A stretch of DNA of 64,000 nt from Phanerodontia chrysosporium (lineage: Eukaryota; Basidiomycota; Agaricomycetes; Polyporales; Phanerochaetaceae). A program made the translations under genes and the position numbers. The notes under the pieces were generated by a model. The model worked only from the letters and a program-made list of their open reading frames with translations, was not told where the DNA came from and did not search any database. The first letter of the stretch is position 1; each line of letters starts with the position of its first letter. Positions 25,123 to 34,871 of this stretch are shown in pieces. The stretch lies in the NCBI GenBank assembly GCA_001910725.1, contig MJGA01000025.1, forward strand, positions 372,001 to 436,000. The letters are read 5' to 3'.

Positions 25123-27091
25123 ATGGGCGACGAAAAGTGGCTTACCGGCCCAGTTAATCAGCAGCGGAAAAAGGGCGACTTGCTCAAGATCGCACAAGAA
25201 CTCGGCCTCGATATTCCTCAGAACGAGAAGGAGATTACAGTCGTCCGCCTTGTCGAGAAGATCACGACCTACATCTCTGACAATCAAGAGCTCATCGCGT
25301 CATCTGCTAAATTACAACGTCTCGTTTCGTATGGCGCACAATCAGTGGCTCGAGGGAAGGGCCATGCAGGGAAAACGAGTGCGGATAAAGCAGCTGAAGA
25401 CGAGGAGGAACAGGCGAAGCCCCAGAAGAGCCCCACTGGGTGCGTACCTATTTTCTCCAGTAATAACCGCCTCTGATTGCCTCTTCAGTGCACATAAGAC
25501 GCTTCTGGAGAAGAAAATCACAACAGATCCACCAGCTAGCTTTGAACGACTCCAGACCAGTAGTAGGGCAACAAGTATCATACCGAATACTTGTACGTCC
25601 TGGCCGTTATGTCTATCAAACGTATCTGACCGTTTTCAGTGCATGAGGAGGTAACTGATTCGTCTGAGGAAGAAGGACGGCAAGATTCGTCCCCACTGCT
25701 TGGGACCATGCCCCTCCCGGCTCCAGCGACCCCTCGTCAGTTTCGGATGGACGCTGGAGCTGAGAGAAGTGTTCTGGCACGTCTTGAAGCCCTCAAAACG
25801 CCGTCGAAGTGGGAGAATAAACGTAAGCCATCCTATGTATCCTACCACCCGCTCTGACACCACATCTTGAAGGCGACATTGTAGTTTTATTCCACAACAA
25901 CCCTGGCACCAAATCCCACACGGAGGAGGTCTGGATTAGCGGTGAAGACGCCACAGTCGAGGAAAACCTTGTAGGAGGGGAAATCCAACATTTCGCACGC
26001 CTCAGTGAGCTACTCCCGCTCGCTATAGAGCAGAGTAGCACTCCTACGAAAGGTGCGCACCTTTCTGTGGTGCTTTACATCTTATTGGTGATGATCCCAA
26101 CCGTCTCTAGCTCGTCCAGGCCGCATTTATCGTCCTGGTGCCACAGGCAGTGGTAATCGGGTGGACTTGGGATCTGTGGACGCTATTCTTGCTGGAGAGC
26201 GTCCCAAGGCCCTTCGAGTCGATTGGCTCGATCGGTACCGCCTTCGCGAAACAGAGGATGGGGAGGCGTTGGCCTGTGACCTCTTTCTCGAGGCGGAGGA
26301 GCCTAGAAAGGTTCGTTGCTTTTTCGAAGATATTGAACGGTATCTAATGCCTCTACACATAGGTCGTGGAGCAGCTGGCCTCGCCAGGGCGCAAATCGAA
26401 GATCAACACTCTGCAATCACCCGTGAAGATGGCCAGTACGACGAAGACGAGGGCACGAAGCCCAGTAGCCCCACAGGCCGCTCCAGACGCACCCCCAGAC
26501 AAGGCTCTGATCCAATTCATCAACCGACTCCTCGGCGGCCCTTCCAGGCCGGGAAAGCAAGCTGTTACTGCGGGTGATGTGCTTCTGCGCCATCATTTCG
26601 TCAAGGACAAGCTCGAGAGGTTGGACTCTCTTGAATGGAACCAGCCCAGAGGTGGATACCGTATCCCAGCAGGTGCGTCTCCTCCATCTTCCAAGATCCA
26701 TTGTTCTCTCAGTTTTATTATAACAGACTTCGAGGATGCGCGATTCGCAGGACGCAGCTTTCAAAAAATTCATGTGTACGAAGCGCTGCACCTCAACGAC
26801 TCCCTCATTTCTGCCGACCGTAAGCTCTTCGCCGACCATTACCTCGCTAAGCTGCCAACGATCAAGGCATGGTACAACGATCCTTCAAACACACAGTACG
26901 AACGCTTCGCCAAAATGGGTGTCAATGAGTTCCGCACATACGTCAAGCGCAAGTGTGCTGATAAGAATGGGGTGCCTTCGAGGACGAAGCGCAAGGCAAG
27001 CGACGAGATGAATGACCGTGCAACTAAGCGGCGGACGGAGACTTCGGGTGGTCATACTCACGAAGGGTTTGAATCAGACGATTTAGATTAG
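25123..27091 (+). CDS. SAP-like domain protein next to KDZ transposase, unknown
   Basis: Seven exons (25123-25439, 25489-25592, 25640-25822, 25873-26052, 26111-26310, 26363-26672, 26727-27091) give 552 residues with every phase closing. The N-terminus (KKGDLLKIAQELGLDI, then VVRLVEKITTYI) resembles a SAP-type DNA-binding helix pair. A middle region (DIVVLFHNNPGTKSHTEEVW) and a DWLDRYRLRETEDGEALACD block look folded. The C-terminal part has IQFINRLLGG, FAGRSFQKIHVYEALHLND and FRTYVKRKCADK, and ends with a basic KRKASDE and acidic tail. No enzyme motif is recognised. It lies 150 bp upstream of, and on the same strand as, the KDZ transposase gene, so it may be an accessory gene of that transposon; that is inference. 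Confidence 0.65.
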
Positions 27092-27244
27092 CTGTAGACG
27101 TTTACTAGATTGTGCAATGTATCTCGAGAGTGGTGAACGAGACATATGTTTTGTGAGATGAATCTGGTGTGCTCAATCTGGCTAAACAATTGTGCGGTCT
27201 GAAAATTATACTCGCCCTTGCTCTATCTTGTCTATCCGACCACC

Positions 27245-29129
27245 ATGTCTGGGACAATCCGCGACCTTATAGCTGTGCTCGATAACTTCCTCCCTCTCGA
27301 TCTACCCATATACCAGGCACTATCCGTTGTGAGGGCCATTGCTGCACTGTACCCGCTGCTTCGTCTTCACAGACAGCAGAGAACAGAGCCAAGGCAGCCA
27401 CAAGTCACCGCCTGGTTGAAGCGTGCTGCAGATCTGCTTCAGGAAACGTTCTGTGGGCCTGAAGATCATCCCTTACATGTTGACCTTGGTCCAGACGAGC
27501 AAGACTCCAGGATAATGCATGCAAAGCTAATCTCTTACGATCTCGACATGCTGTACGAATTCCTCGGCCTCGACGACCTTCCTGCCCCCTTGGAGGACCT
27601 CCTCGTGCCTTCCAAACCAATTCTCATCACTTCTCACCGTGTCTGCGTCCTATGCCCTCCGGAGACGCGACTTAAATCGCTTCGGCTCCATGACGAGACA
27701 CAGAACGTGCAAGTACTGAAGGACAACTTGGAATGGGCTTCTGGCGTCCTCCTCGTGGCGCACTGCAGATCCTGTGGCACAGATTATTATCCAGACCGTA
27801 TTACATTCAAACACGCACCTGGGGAGCGGCGGCAGCATCTTGAGTATGATGCTGAGTTCTTGTGCATCTCTAAGCACGGTCTATGGTGCTCTCGCCGCGT
27901 AGCTCGCATGCAAGAGTCCAGTGTCCGCGAGTTTCGGGCTGGATGGTCCAACTTTGCGAACTGGCTTAATCAAGTCATCTCCAAGGGCCCTCGAATTACT
28001 CACCGTCAATCGCAACGCCTTTTTATCGAGCACTTCGCAAGGCGACTCCTCGTGGCCCATGGGCACTCCGAGACGTTCACATGCGCCACAAATCTCAAGA
28101 CAGCTGACCTTGCAAGAGTTGTCCGTGACAAAATTGGAGCTGATGGAGGTGTCATTGTCAGCACACTGAAACACGGCTGCCTCGAATGTACACACGTGAA
28201 ACGCTATCGCGCCGATCTTGTTGCTGAGGGAGCCTTGCTTGAGGCTGAACCAGACGACGTCGTAGGTGCAGAACATATCGCAGATATTCCGGCTGAGGTG
28301 AGCCATGAATCTTTGTTCATTGCGCATAATAGCTTAGGATAGTACTTGCTCAGAATGCTCCCAATGTTGACGATGCTGTAGTACCGGCAGGGCTTCCTCA
28401 AGAGCCTCCCGTGCAGCATCCTCCTCCGCCTGGGGCGCCAAGAGGATATGTCCGGATGGCCGTCATGGATGGCAAAACTATAGGTCATCGAGTAAGCTGC
28501 CTATCCACTAGAGTGACCTTGACATGGGCTCACCTTTTATACCGTAGATTTGCGCACTGACCGACTGCAAGAAACCTCTTGTGAACTACAAGAACGGCCG
28601 ATTTTGTGCGGAGCATCTGGAGCTCTACGGAAATATATGCGGCATTGTAGGCTGCAATGAAGCTATCAGCGACCCGCAGTCCATGACATGCAATAACCCA
28701 ACACATGGCGCATGGTTCGAGGCCTGGAGGCAACGCTTTGGACGCATCTCCTATGGACAAGTTCGACGCGTCATTCGTCAACACCGACAGAATGCGGACC
28801 GCATGGCAGATCTCCACAACGTCCACAATCGACCTCAGCGTGAGCTACGGGTTAACCTGCCTGAGCTCGAGGGCACAGCAGGAGATGAAGTGACACACAC
28901 CTTTCGTACACAAACTGTCTATTGTCTCGAGACGATCCAATGGTCATGTGGCATGCCGATCGCGTGGGGCAAATGCTACAAGGCTGAGAGCTCATCGCAA
29001 GTGACAGCCTTTGTGAAACGCACCTGGGAAGGATATGAGAACCTTCGGCCAAGCTTCCTATGCTACGACGACGCCTGCGACCTTCTCCGTTGTAACGACG
29101 CTTCTTTTGCGGTGATTAGGAAGTGTTGA
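27245..29129 (+). pseudogene. KDZ transposase, C-terminally truncated (CxC5 and CxC6 clusters)
   Basis: Exons 27245-28297, 28354-28491 and 28548-29129 encode 590 residues. The first exon contains a CxC5-type cysteine cluster (CVLCPP ... CRSCGTDYYPD). The third begins with a CxC6-type cluster (CALTDCKKPLVNYKNGRFC, then CGIVGCNEAI and CNNPTHGAWFEAWRQRFGR). Both are the cysteine modules I know as associated with Kyakuja-Dileera-Zisupton DNA transposases of agaricomycetes. The catalytic domain starts normally (QTVYCLETIQWSCGMPIAWGK) and reaches LCYDDACDLLR, but then stops within a few codons, where family members continue for several hundred residues. The nuclease is thus incomplete and the copy should not transpose by itself. 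Confidence 0.8.
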
Positions 29130-29340
29130 GGTTGGGTGGTTAGGCCGTGGTCAACGTTCTTGCTAAACCGCCTGGATTCTCGGATCGCGACTTTGGATCG
29201 GAGGGTCTCCAGTCGTTCGTTGGGGGTTGTAGGGTAGTGTGTGGGAGTGACAAGGCTTATCCTCAGAGTCTTGAGAATATGCAGGATGTTGGGATGGGGG
29301 AAATAACTCAGGCAATAGCCTCGATGCTTATTGCTCTGCA
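29130..29340. other. Junction between KDZ remnant and gypsy LTR
   Basis: Short stretch following the premature KDZ stop. It reads openly for 69 codons from about 29147 but shows no recognised motif; it may be a scrambled remainder of the transposon. Confidence 0.3.
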
Positions 29341-30095
29341 GTTATTATGGCTTTGACTTCCAGTTGAAGTCCTTGAACTCTTCTCCAGGTATGGTCCTTC
29401 TGGGTACTCAAATAACTCTTGTCAGTAGGCTTTCTGCGCCTCTGATACGTACTGCTGGATACTGAGCAACGGGTTTGCTCAGGAAGCCAATCCCAGCTCT
29501 GACACTTTGAGAGCTCTGCTTTGGGGAAATTTGGATTGGTATTTAGTGGGCTACCTACGGCTGTATATATACTGCTGTAGGTATATTTGAAATTCCCTTA
29601 TGGGGTACACGATCATGCAACCTGATTGGCTGAGCTCCCATGCTCTTCCAATTTGTCGCAGAGAAAAGTAGTTCCATAATCAATCAGCTAATGATCTGTC
29701 GTGCTGATTGAGCCTTTAGTCATCCCATACCCTAATTTCCTTCTTTTCTGACTCATACTGCTTGGCGATGAGTCGCTTTCCAGCTTCTGAGGTGCACCCT
29801 TGATTCTCTGATCGCGTTTCAGGGGGCTGTGCGATCGAGGCTTGAGTATTCGATCGCTTGATCGTGATCAGTGGCCTTGTGATCGAGACTAGTGCAGTTG
29901 ATCGTGCTTGATCATTTGGGGTGATCAGGGGGGGTGTTTGTGCAGTGATTCCAGTGCCTTGGTGCCTGTATAATCCCATAGAAAGTCTTCCCTTTCTGTC
30001 TTGGCTGGAATATACTAAGTAGGCATTTGCGGGTAGGCTGTACCCTTTCAGCATTTTCCTTATGTTCTTGTGTCAAACAAGTTTGACGCAGGACA
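29341..30095 (-). mobile_element. 3' LTR region of the gypsy element (far border approximate)
   Basis: Read from the minus strand, the sequence after the pol stop starts TGTCCTGCGTCAAAC at 30095, which suits an LTR start. The terminus holds an inverted repeat, GTCAAAC and GTTTGAC (30072-30087). A GATC-rich cluster at 29810-29926 and a palindromic GTATATATAC at about 29562 could be U3 enhancer and TATA. The other border, towards 29341, is not determined, because no second LTR is available in the window for comparison. Confidence 0.5.
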
Positions 30096-30125
30096 TCCGG
30101 GGGTCGCTTGAAATTGCAACTGTCC

Positions 30126-33100
30126 TCAGTTGCTCTCGGAATCTTCCTCCAGATCCTCAGAACTTGAGTCCTCTTCTTCTTCCTCGTCTGTTCTTTCTTC
30201 TTCGTCTGCTCTTCGTTCCAGCTCTTCCAATGAAGGTACCGGGTCGATCTTGCTAAGGTCGGCAGCCAGTTTCTTCAGCTCCTTCTTGTTTCCTCGAGCA
30301 ACATAAGGAATGAGCCGGAAGGCTGCTATTCCTGTCCTCCAATGTGCTCCATCCAATTCCTTGATGATGTAGGATCCGCCGGCGGTTCGTCGTACAATTT
30401 CGTAGGGCCCAAAGTAGCGGCTTTTCGATTTCTTGTCCAGCGATTTTTCAATGGCAGTGTTCCTGATCAATACTAGAGTCCCTGGGGCTAAAGACTCGTT
30501 GATCATGCGGGCTCGATATCGCTCTTCGAATTGTGTCTTTGACTTGAGACGCAAGGCCTTCATTGTTTGCGCTGCCTTGGCTATGTCTTCGGGTCGCTTT
30601 TGAAGTTGCCGAATTCGTAAGGCCAGTAAGTCGCTGGTTTCCATGTCGCGGGTGAAGCCATCCACCATGAATGAGGCTTCCACCAAATCGAAGGGTAGGA
30701 CTGGATGTGTGCCGTGCAACAGATAGTATGGGGAATATCCTGTCTGTTGGCGGACGGTGACTCGGTCGGCAAAGAAAGCGTGACTGACATAGTCAGGCCA
30801 TTCCTTGATCCTTCCTTCGCATGACTTGAGTATTGCTTCACGGATGATGAAGTGTCCTCGTTCGACCACTCCATTGGCTTTGGAATTGTAGGCCGAGATC
30901 TTGATGTGTGGCAGGTGATAGCGATCCATAAGTAGGCTGTATGCACCCATGAATTCTGGTCCATTGTCTGTAACGACCCATCCAACGGCGCCGTATCGAC
31001 ATAGGATTTGTTCCCAGAAAAACTTGGAGACTGCTTCAGCTTTCTTGTTTCGCAGGGGGCGCCCTTCGGATACGCCTGAAAGGTCATCCTTGCCGGCGAT
31101 GATGCAGACATAGGCTTGGGCCTTGGGCATGTGCATGATGTCGAGGTATATTTTGACAAAGAGAGTGGCTGGGGTCGATACCATGATTGGTACTTCTGCC
31201 TTGCGCAGGGCTCGGATTTGGCATTGATGGCAGGACCGTACATGGTGGCGTACGTCGTTCCATAATCCTGGCCAATAGAAGCGTTGTTTTACAGTTTGAA
31301 ACGTGGCTAGCTCGCCTCGGTGCCCAAGTTGCTCATGGGCTGCTTCCAGAATGGCTTTGCGCTTCTCCTTTCTGAAGATGCACTTGGTGGGTATCCCGTG
31401 AGGGTTTCTTCGGTACATGGCGGGTCCTTTTACGAAGTACTTCAGGGATTTCTTGATGAACCGGTTTTTCTCTTGTATAGAGTCAAACGACGGTGTCTGA
31501 AGTGTTCGCAGGAAGTCGTAGATGTCCACTAATGTCTGTTCTGGCTTGGGAAGAACAGAAGCATATATGCGGAGTTGCTTCACATCTTCTGGCTCGGTTT
31601 GGACATGATACAGGTCCCATTCGCCTTGTTGCCAGGAGGATAACTGGTGGGTGGCTGTTGCATGGGCGAACAGTGCGATGTCGTCCAGCCAACTGTCGTC
31701 TTCTTCTTCCATGCTTTCTCCTTCTGCTCGCTCCTTTCGTGACAAAGCATCTGGTCCTCGGTGTTTGGCTGCTGGCACATGTACCAGCTCGAAGTCAAAC
31801 AGGAGAATTCCTTGTATCCAGCGGTTTATGGCTGCGTTCGGTTGAAGGTCGGGGTCGTTGAGCATGCCTTTGATATACTTGGCATCTACTTCAACTATAA
31901 GCTTTTTGACGCCTATGAGGTGTATTCTCCAAGCACGCAATGCCCGGAATAGACCATATAGTTCTAGCTTTGGTTGCGAGTAGCGTGCTTCGCGTTCATT
32001 CATTGGAATTGAGCCGTAGCGTGCTGGTCTTCTTCGCCCTTCTTCATCGATTTGCGATAGGATAAATCCGACTGCTATGTAGCTGGAGTCTACAGCGAGA
32101 ATAACTGGTCTGTCGGATTTATGGTCGATTTGTCGCAGTGCTGGGGCGGATGTGATGGCCTTCTTCAAGGTGCAGAACGCTTCTTCTCGGCGGGCATCCC
32201 AGATAAACTCGTTTCCTCTCCGGATAAGCTCAGTAAGCGGTCGTGCTTTAACTGAGTAGTTCTCAATCCATATTCTGACAGTGCCGCATAGTCCTAGGAA
32301 TGCTCGTACATCCTTGACTGTTTTGAGCGGAGGCCAGCTGAGAACCTTCTCCACCTTCTGCGTATCGGGTAATCGTCCTTCTGGCGTACACTTCTGTCCT
32401 ACTATAAGGACTTCTGGTCTGGCCAGTTGTACTTTGGCTGGGGAAAATGTTCCTCCTGCATGTCCAACTCGGTGGATTATTCGATGTACGTCATTGGCGT
32501 GTTCCCAAATGAATCGCCGGATGCCTGGGTTTGTGGGCAGAACTTCAGGTCGTCCATTCTGATCTTTATACTGTGATGCTGGGCCTTTGATGGGTAGGTC
32601 GTCGATAAATATGTTGGCCTTGTGTGGGATTTCGTGTTGTAGAATGAAGGACATGCAGGCCTGGAACTCAGCAGGGGAGTTCGTAAAGCCTGTGGGTAGC
32701 GATGTGATTCGTAACAGCCCAAGAGGTGTCATGAAGGCTGTTAAATCACGGCTGCGGGGGTGTACTTTGCGAGCATCGAATCCCCAATAGAGGTCGAATA
32801 CAGTGTAACACTGATGTCCAGCAAAGGGTTCCACAAAACTGTCCAGGTTCGGGGGTAGTCCAGCGTCCCGTATGGTAACTTTGTTGAGGGGCTGCAAGTC
32901 ATGTACGATGCGCAGCTTGCCGTTCTTTTTGCGTACACAGAACCATCTTGAGCGATAAGATGATTGGCTTGATTCGTATACTCCTGCCTCCATCTTTTCC
33001 CTTAGTAGTTGTACAACCTGGTCTAATATTCCTTGTGGTATAGGAATATTAGGGAATGCCCAAGGTATGTGCGGAACTACTGGAATAATGTATGGCGTGA

Positions 33101-34871
33101 AGTAGTCTTCTCGAAATGATCCTCTTTCGTGGTCTTCCCAAACAAAGTGATCCTGATGGGTTTGGAGGATATGCTTGAATAGCTTTTCCTCTTCTGGCCA
33201 TAGGAATCCGTCTTCGTTTATCTTCATTTCCTTCATACGTTCGGCTGTGAGTCTGCCTCCATTTGGGGTGAATTGTGGTGGGTGTGTAGGTAATTCTGGC
33301 AGGGAATCGAGGGGTTCTTCAGGGAAGTGTCTTTCAACCCTGGCGTCCTCGGGGAATACAGCAGGTACAGGCTTGACTTTGCGGTCTACCCGTTTGTAGG
33401 CCGCAAACACTTCTGGTAGATGCATTGGCTTGCAGGCAGCGAAGAGTTCTTCCCCGTCCATACAAATAATATCATCGTCATCATCCAGTGTGGCTAAGAA
33501 ATCCTCCATGGCTACTGTATACAACAGTGGAGCGCTTGGAGACTCAGCGTCTTCCTCCTCCAGGACTGTAACATATAATCCTTTCCATTCCTCCTTGTTG
33601 ACTACATCTCTTGACCCGCCCAAGGGCTTGGGGTCAGATATGCATTTAATGTCTTCTTCATTTCCCAACATCTCCTTAGGTCTCCTGGGGTCTTCTGGTG
33701 CCTGGGTTGCCAAGGCTGTGTGATAGTACCCTTGTGTTCGAGTTCGGGTATTGCTGGAATATTCTTGTGATTTTTCCGATTTTATAGGCGGATGTGCAGC
33801 AGGTAACTTGTCTGCGGCTGATCTGGCGCCAAAGGTCTGGGTTGCCGGTTCGAATCCTGCTCGTGCTTCTGGATTTTCTTGCACTGAGCCTCGTAGCAAT
33901 CCTTGTGGCATGCCCGAGGGTTGGCCGAGGTCAGGTGCTGATTTGTGGCGCGCGCCTTGCTCGCGGGCGCTCGCCGAGTGCAAGGGTTCGATTCTCGTGG
34001 GTGCCGTTTGCTGAATATTCAAGACCGAGGCAAGGCCGAGGCGCTTAGCTGACCCGGGGGTCGCTTGAGCACCGAAGTCTCGTCTCGTCGCGAAATCTCG
34101 AATATCCGGCTCGCGTGCCGGTTTCGGAGGCTCCGTATTTTTCTGTAGTTTAATATACAAGGGGTAAGTCCATCTTTCGAGTCCATAGGTCAAGATAATA
34201 CTGCAAAGAAAATAAACAAATTTTTCGAGAGTTTTGTAAACTAAGAAAAATTCGTCCGGGTCAAATGTCCATATGAGCGTCGCGCTCCTACTGATACAAG
34301 TACATACGAAAAGGAAAAAAGTACCGGGAGATATGTTTTTGTTGCCGCCACGCGCCCTGACGCTCGTCATGGTGCTTTCGCACTCAGGAGCCGGTGGCAG
34401 CGCGGCGGCGTTTCTTGTGCAGAGGCTCGCGAGCGTGCGGGCGACGTAGCTACGCCCGAGCTGGCCGGTGCCTGCGCTTGTACAAAGACAAAAAACTAGT
34501 CCTAGAAGATACGCTCGTAGTCCAGTGTCTGTGTTAGTCCAGAGTTCGTACAAAACGAGGCTAAAATAAAGAAAAACATATCCGTAGCGCATTGCGTTCG
34601 CGCCGAAGTCCGTGGTCGAGGTTGTCCGTGTGCCGTAGTTATTTCCGTGGTGCGCCTTCATGCGCGTATCTTCTTCAATGCGCTTCGCCATAGTCGTCAA
34701 GGGGGAGGGGCGTGCTGGTGTGATTTCCGATATGATAGAGGGTGACCGGGGTGATGTAGCTGGGAGTGCCGATATAGCCTGCGAGGCGGTCGGCTCGTAC
34801 TTGCTCTTCGTCCGGTTCGCCCAGTCCGTAAGCGAGTATCGCGTCGCATTCGCGAACGTAGTCGGCGGCAT
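30126..34871 (-). CDS. Ty3/gypsy pol polyprotein with N-terminal membrane segment
   Basis: An open frame of 1581 codons. The first ~240 residues contain four hydrophobic stretches (for example YGYVFLYFSLVLYELW, LRAYLLGLVFCLCTSAG, FFLFVCTCISRSATLIW, FVYFLCSIILTYGL), unusual for pol. Then come reverse transcriptase with YTVFDLYWGFDARKVHP and an intact FIDDL active site, RNase H (VILAVDSSYIAVGF, KLELYGLFRALRAW, DALSRKER), the integrase HHCC zinc module (HEQLGHRGELATF, CHQCQ), and a D,D,E core (YLDIMHMP, VVTDNGPEF, NGVVERGHF). All catalytic residues are present and no stop interrupts it. It overlaps the upstream gag-protease frame by 197 bp in the +1 frame, suggesting +1 frameshifting or re-initiation. 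Confidence 0.9.
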   Translation of the reverse strand: MPPTTFANATRYSLTDWANRTKSKYEPTASQAISALPATSPRSPSIISEITPARPSPLTTMAKRIEEDTRMKAHHGNNYGTRTTSTTDFGANAMRYGYVFLYFSLVLYELWTNTDTGLRAYLLGLVFCLCTSAGTGQLGRSYVARTLASLCTRNAAALPPAPECESTMTSVRARGGNKNISPGTFFLFVCTCISRSATLIWTFDPDEFFLVYKTLEKFVYFLCSIILTYGLERWTYPLYIKLQKNTEPPKPAREPDIRDFATRRDFGAQATPGSAKRLGLASVLNIQQTAPTRIEPLHSASAREQGARHKSAPDLGQPSGMPQGLLRGSVQENPEARAGFEPATQTFGARSAADKLPAAHPPIKSEKSQEYSSNTRTRTQGYYHTALATQAPEDPRRPKEMLGNEEDIKCISDPKPLGGSRDVVNKEEWKGLYVTVLEEEDAESPSAPLLYTVAMEDFLATLDDDDDIICMDGEELFAACKPMHLPEVFAAYKRVDRKVKPVPAVFPEDARVERHFPEEPLDSLPELPTHPPQFTPNGGRLTAERMKEMKINEDGFLWPEEEKLFKHILQTHQDHFVWEDHERGSFREDYFTPYIIPVVPHIPWAFPNIPIPQGILDQVVQLLREKMEAGVYESSQSSYRSRWFCVRKKNGKLRIVHDLQPLNKVTIRDAGLPPNLDSFVEPFAGHQCYTVFDLYWGFDARKVHPRSRDLTAFMTPLGLLRITSLPTGFTNSPAEFQACMSFILQHEIPHKANIFIDDLPIKGPASQYKDQNGRPEVLPTNPGIRRFIWEHANDVHRIIHRVGHAGGTFSPAKVQLARPEVLIVGQKCTPEGRLPDTQKVEKVLSWPPLKTVKDVRAFLGLCGTVRIWIENYSVKARPLTELIRRGNEFIWDARREEAFCTLKKAITSAPALRQIDHKSDRPVILAVDSSYIAVGFILSQIDEEGRRRPARYGSIPMNEREARYSQPKLELYGLFRALRAWRIHLIGVKKLIVEVDAKYIKGMLNDPDLQPNAAINRWIQGILLFDFELVHVPAAKHRGPDALSRKERAEGESMEEEDDSWLDDIALFAHATATHQLSSWQQGEWDLYHVQTEPEDVKQLRIYASVLPKPEQTLVDIYDFLRTLQTPSFDSIQEKNRFIKKSLKYFVKGPAMYRRNPHGIPTKCIFRKEKRKAILEAAHEQLGHRGELATFQTVKQRFYWPGLWNDVRHHVRSCHQCQIRALRKAEVPIMVSTPATLFVKIYLDIMHMPKAQAYVCIIAGKDDLSGVSEGRPLRNKKAEAVSKFFWEQILCRYGAVGWVVTDNGPEFMGAYSLLMDRYHLPHIKISAYNSKANGVVERGHFIIREAILKSCEGRIKEWPDYVSHAFFADRVTVRQQTGYSPYYLLHGTHPVLPFDLVEASFMVDGFTRDMETSDLLALRIRQLQKRPEDIAKAAQTMKALRLKSKTQFEERYRARMINESLAPGTLVLIRNTAIEKSLDKKSKSRYFGPYEIVRRTAGGSYIIKELDGAHWRTGIAAFRLIPYVARGNKKELKKLAADLSKIDPVPSLEELERRADEEERTDEEEEEDSSSEDLEEDSESN
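33790..34020. other. Two tRNA-like T-arm sequences inside pol, antisense
   Basis: On the plus strand, GCCGGTTCGAATCCTGC (about 33844) and AGGGTTCGATTCTCG (about 33983) look like tRNA T-arms. Read on the coding strand they give the peptides AGFEPATQTFG and TRIEPLHS. Complete cloverleaves cannot be drawn: the acceptor and D arms do not pair well. They may be tRNA-derived repeat remnants included in the coding frame. Confidence 0.3.
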
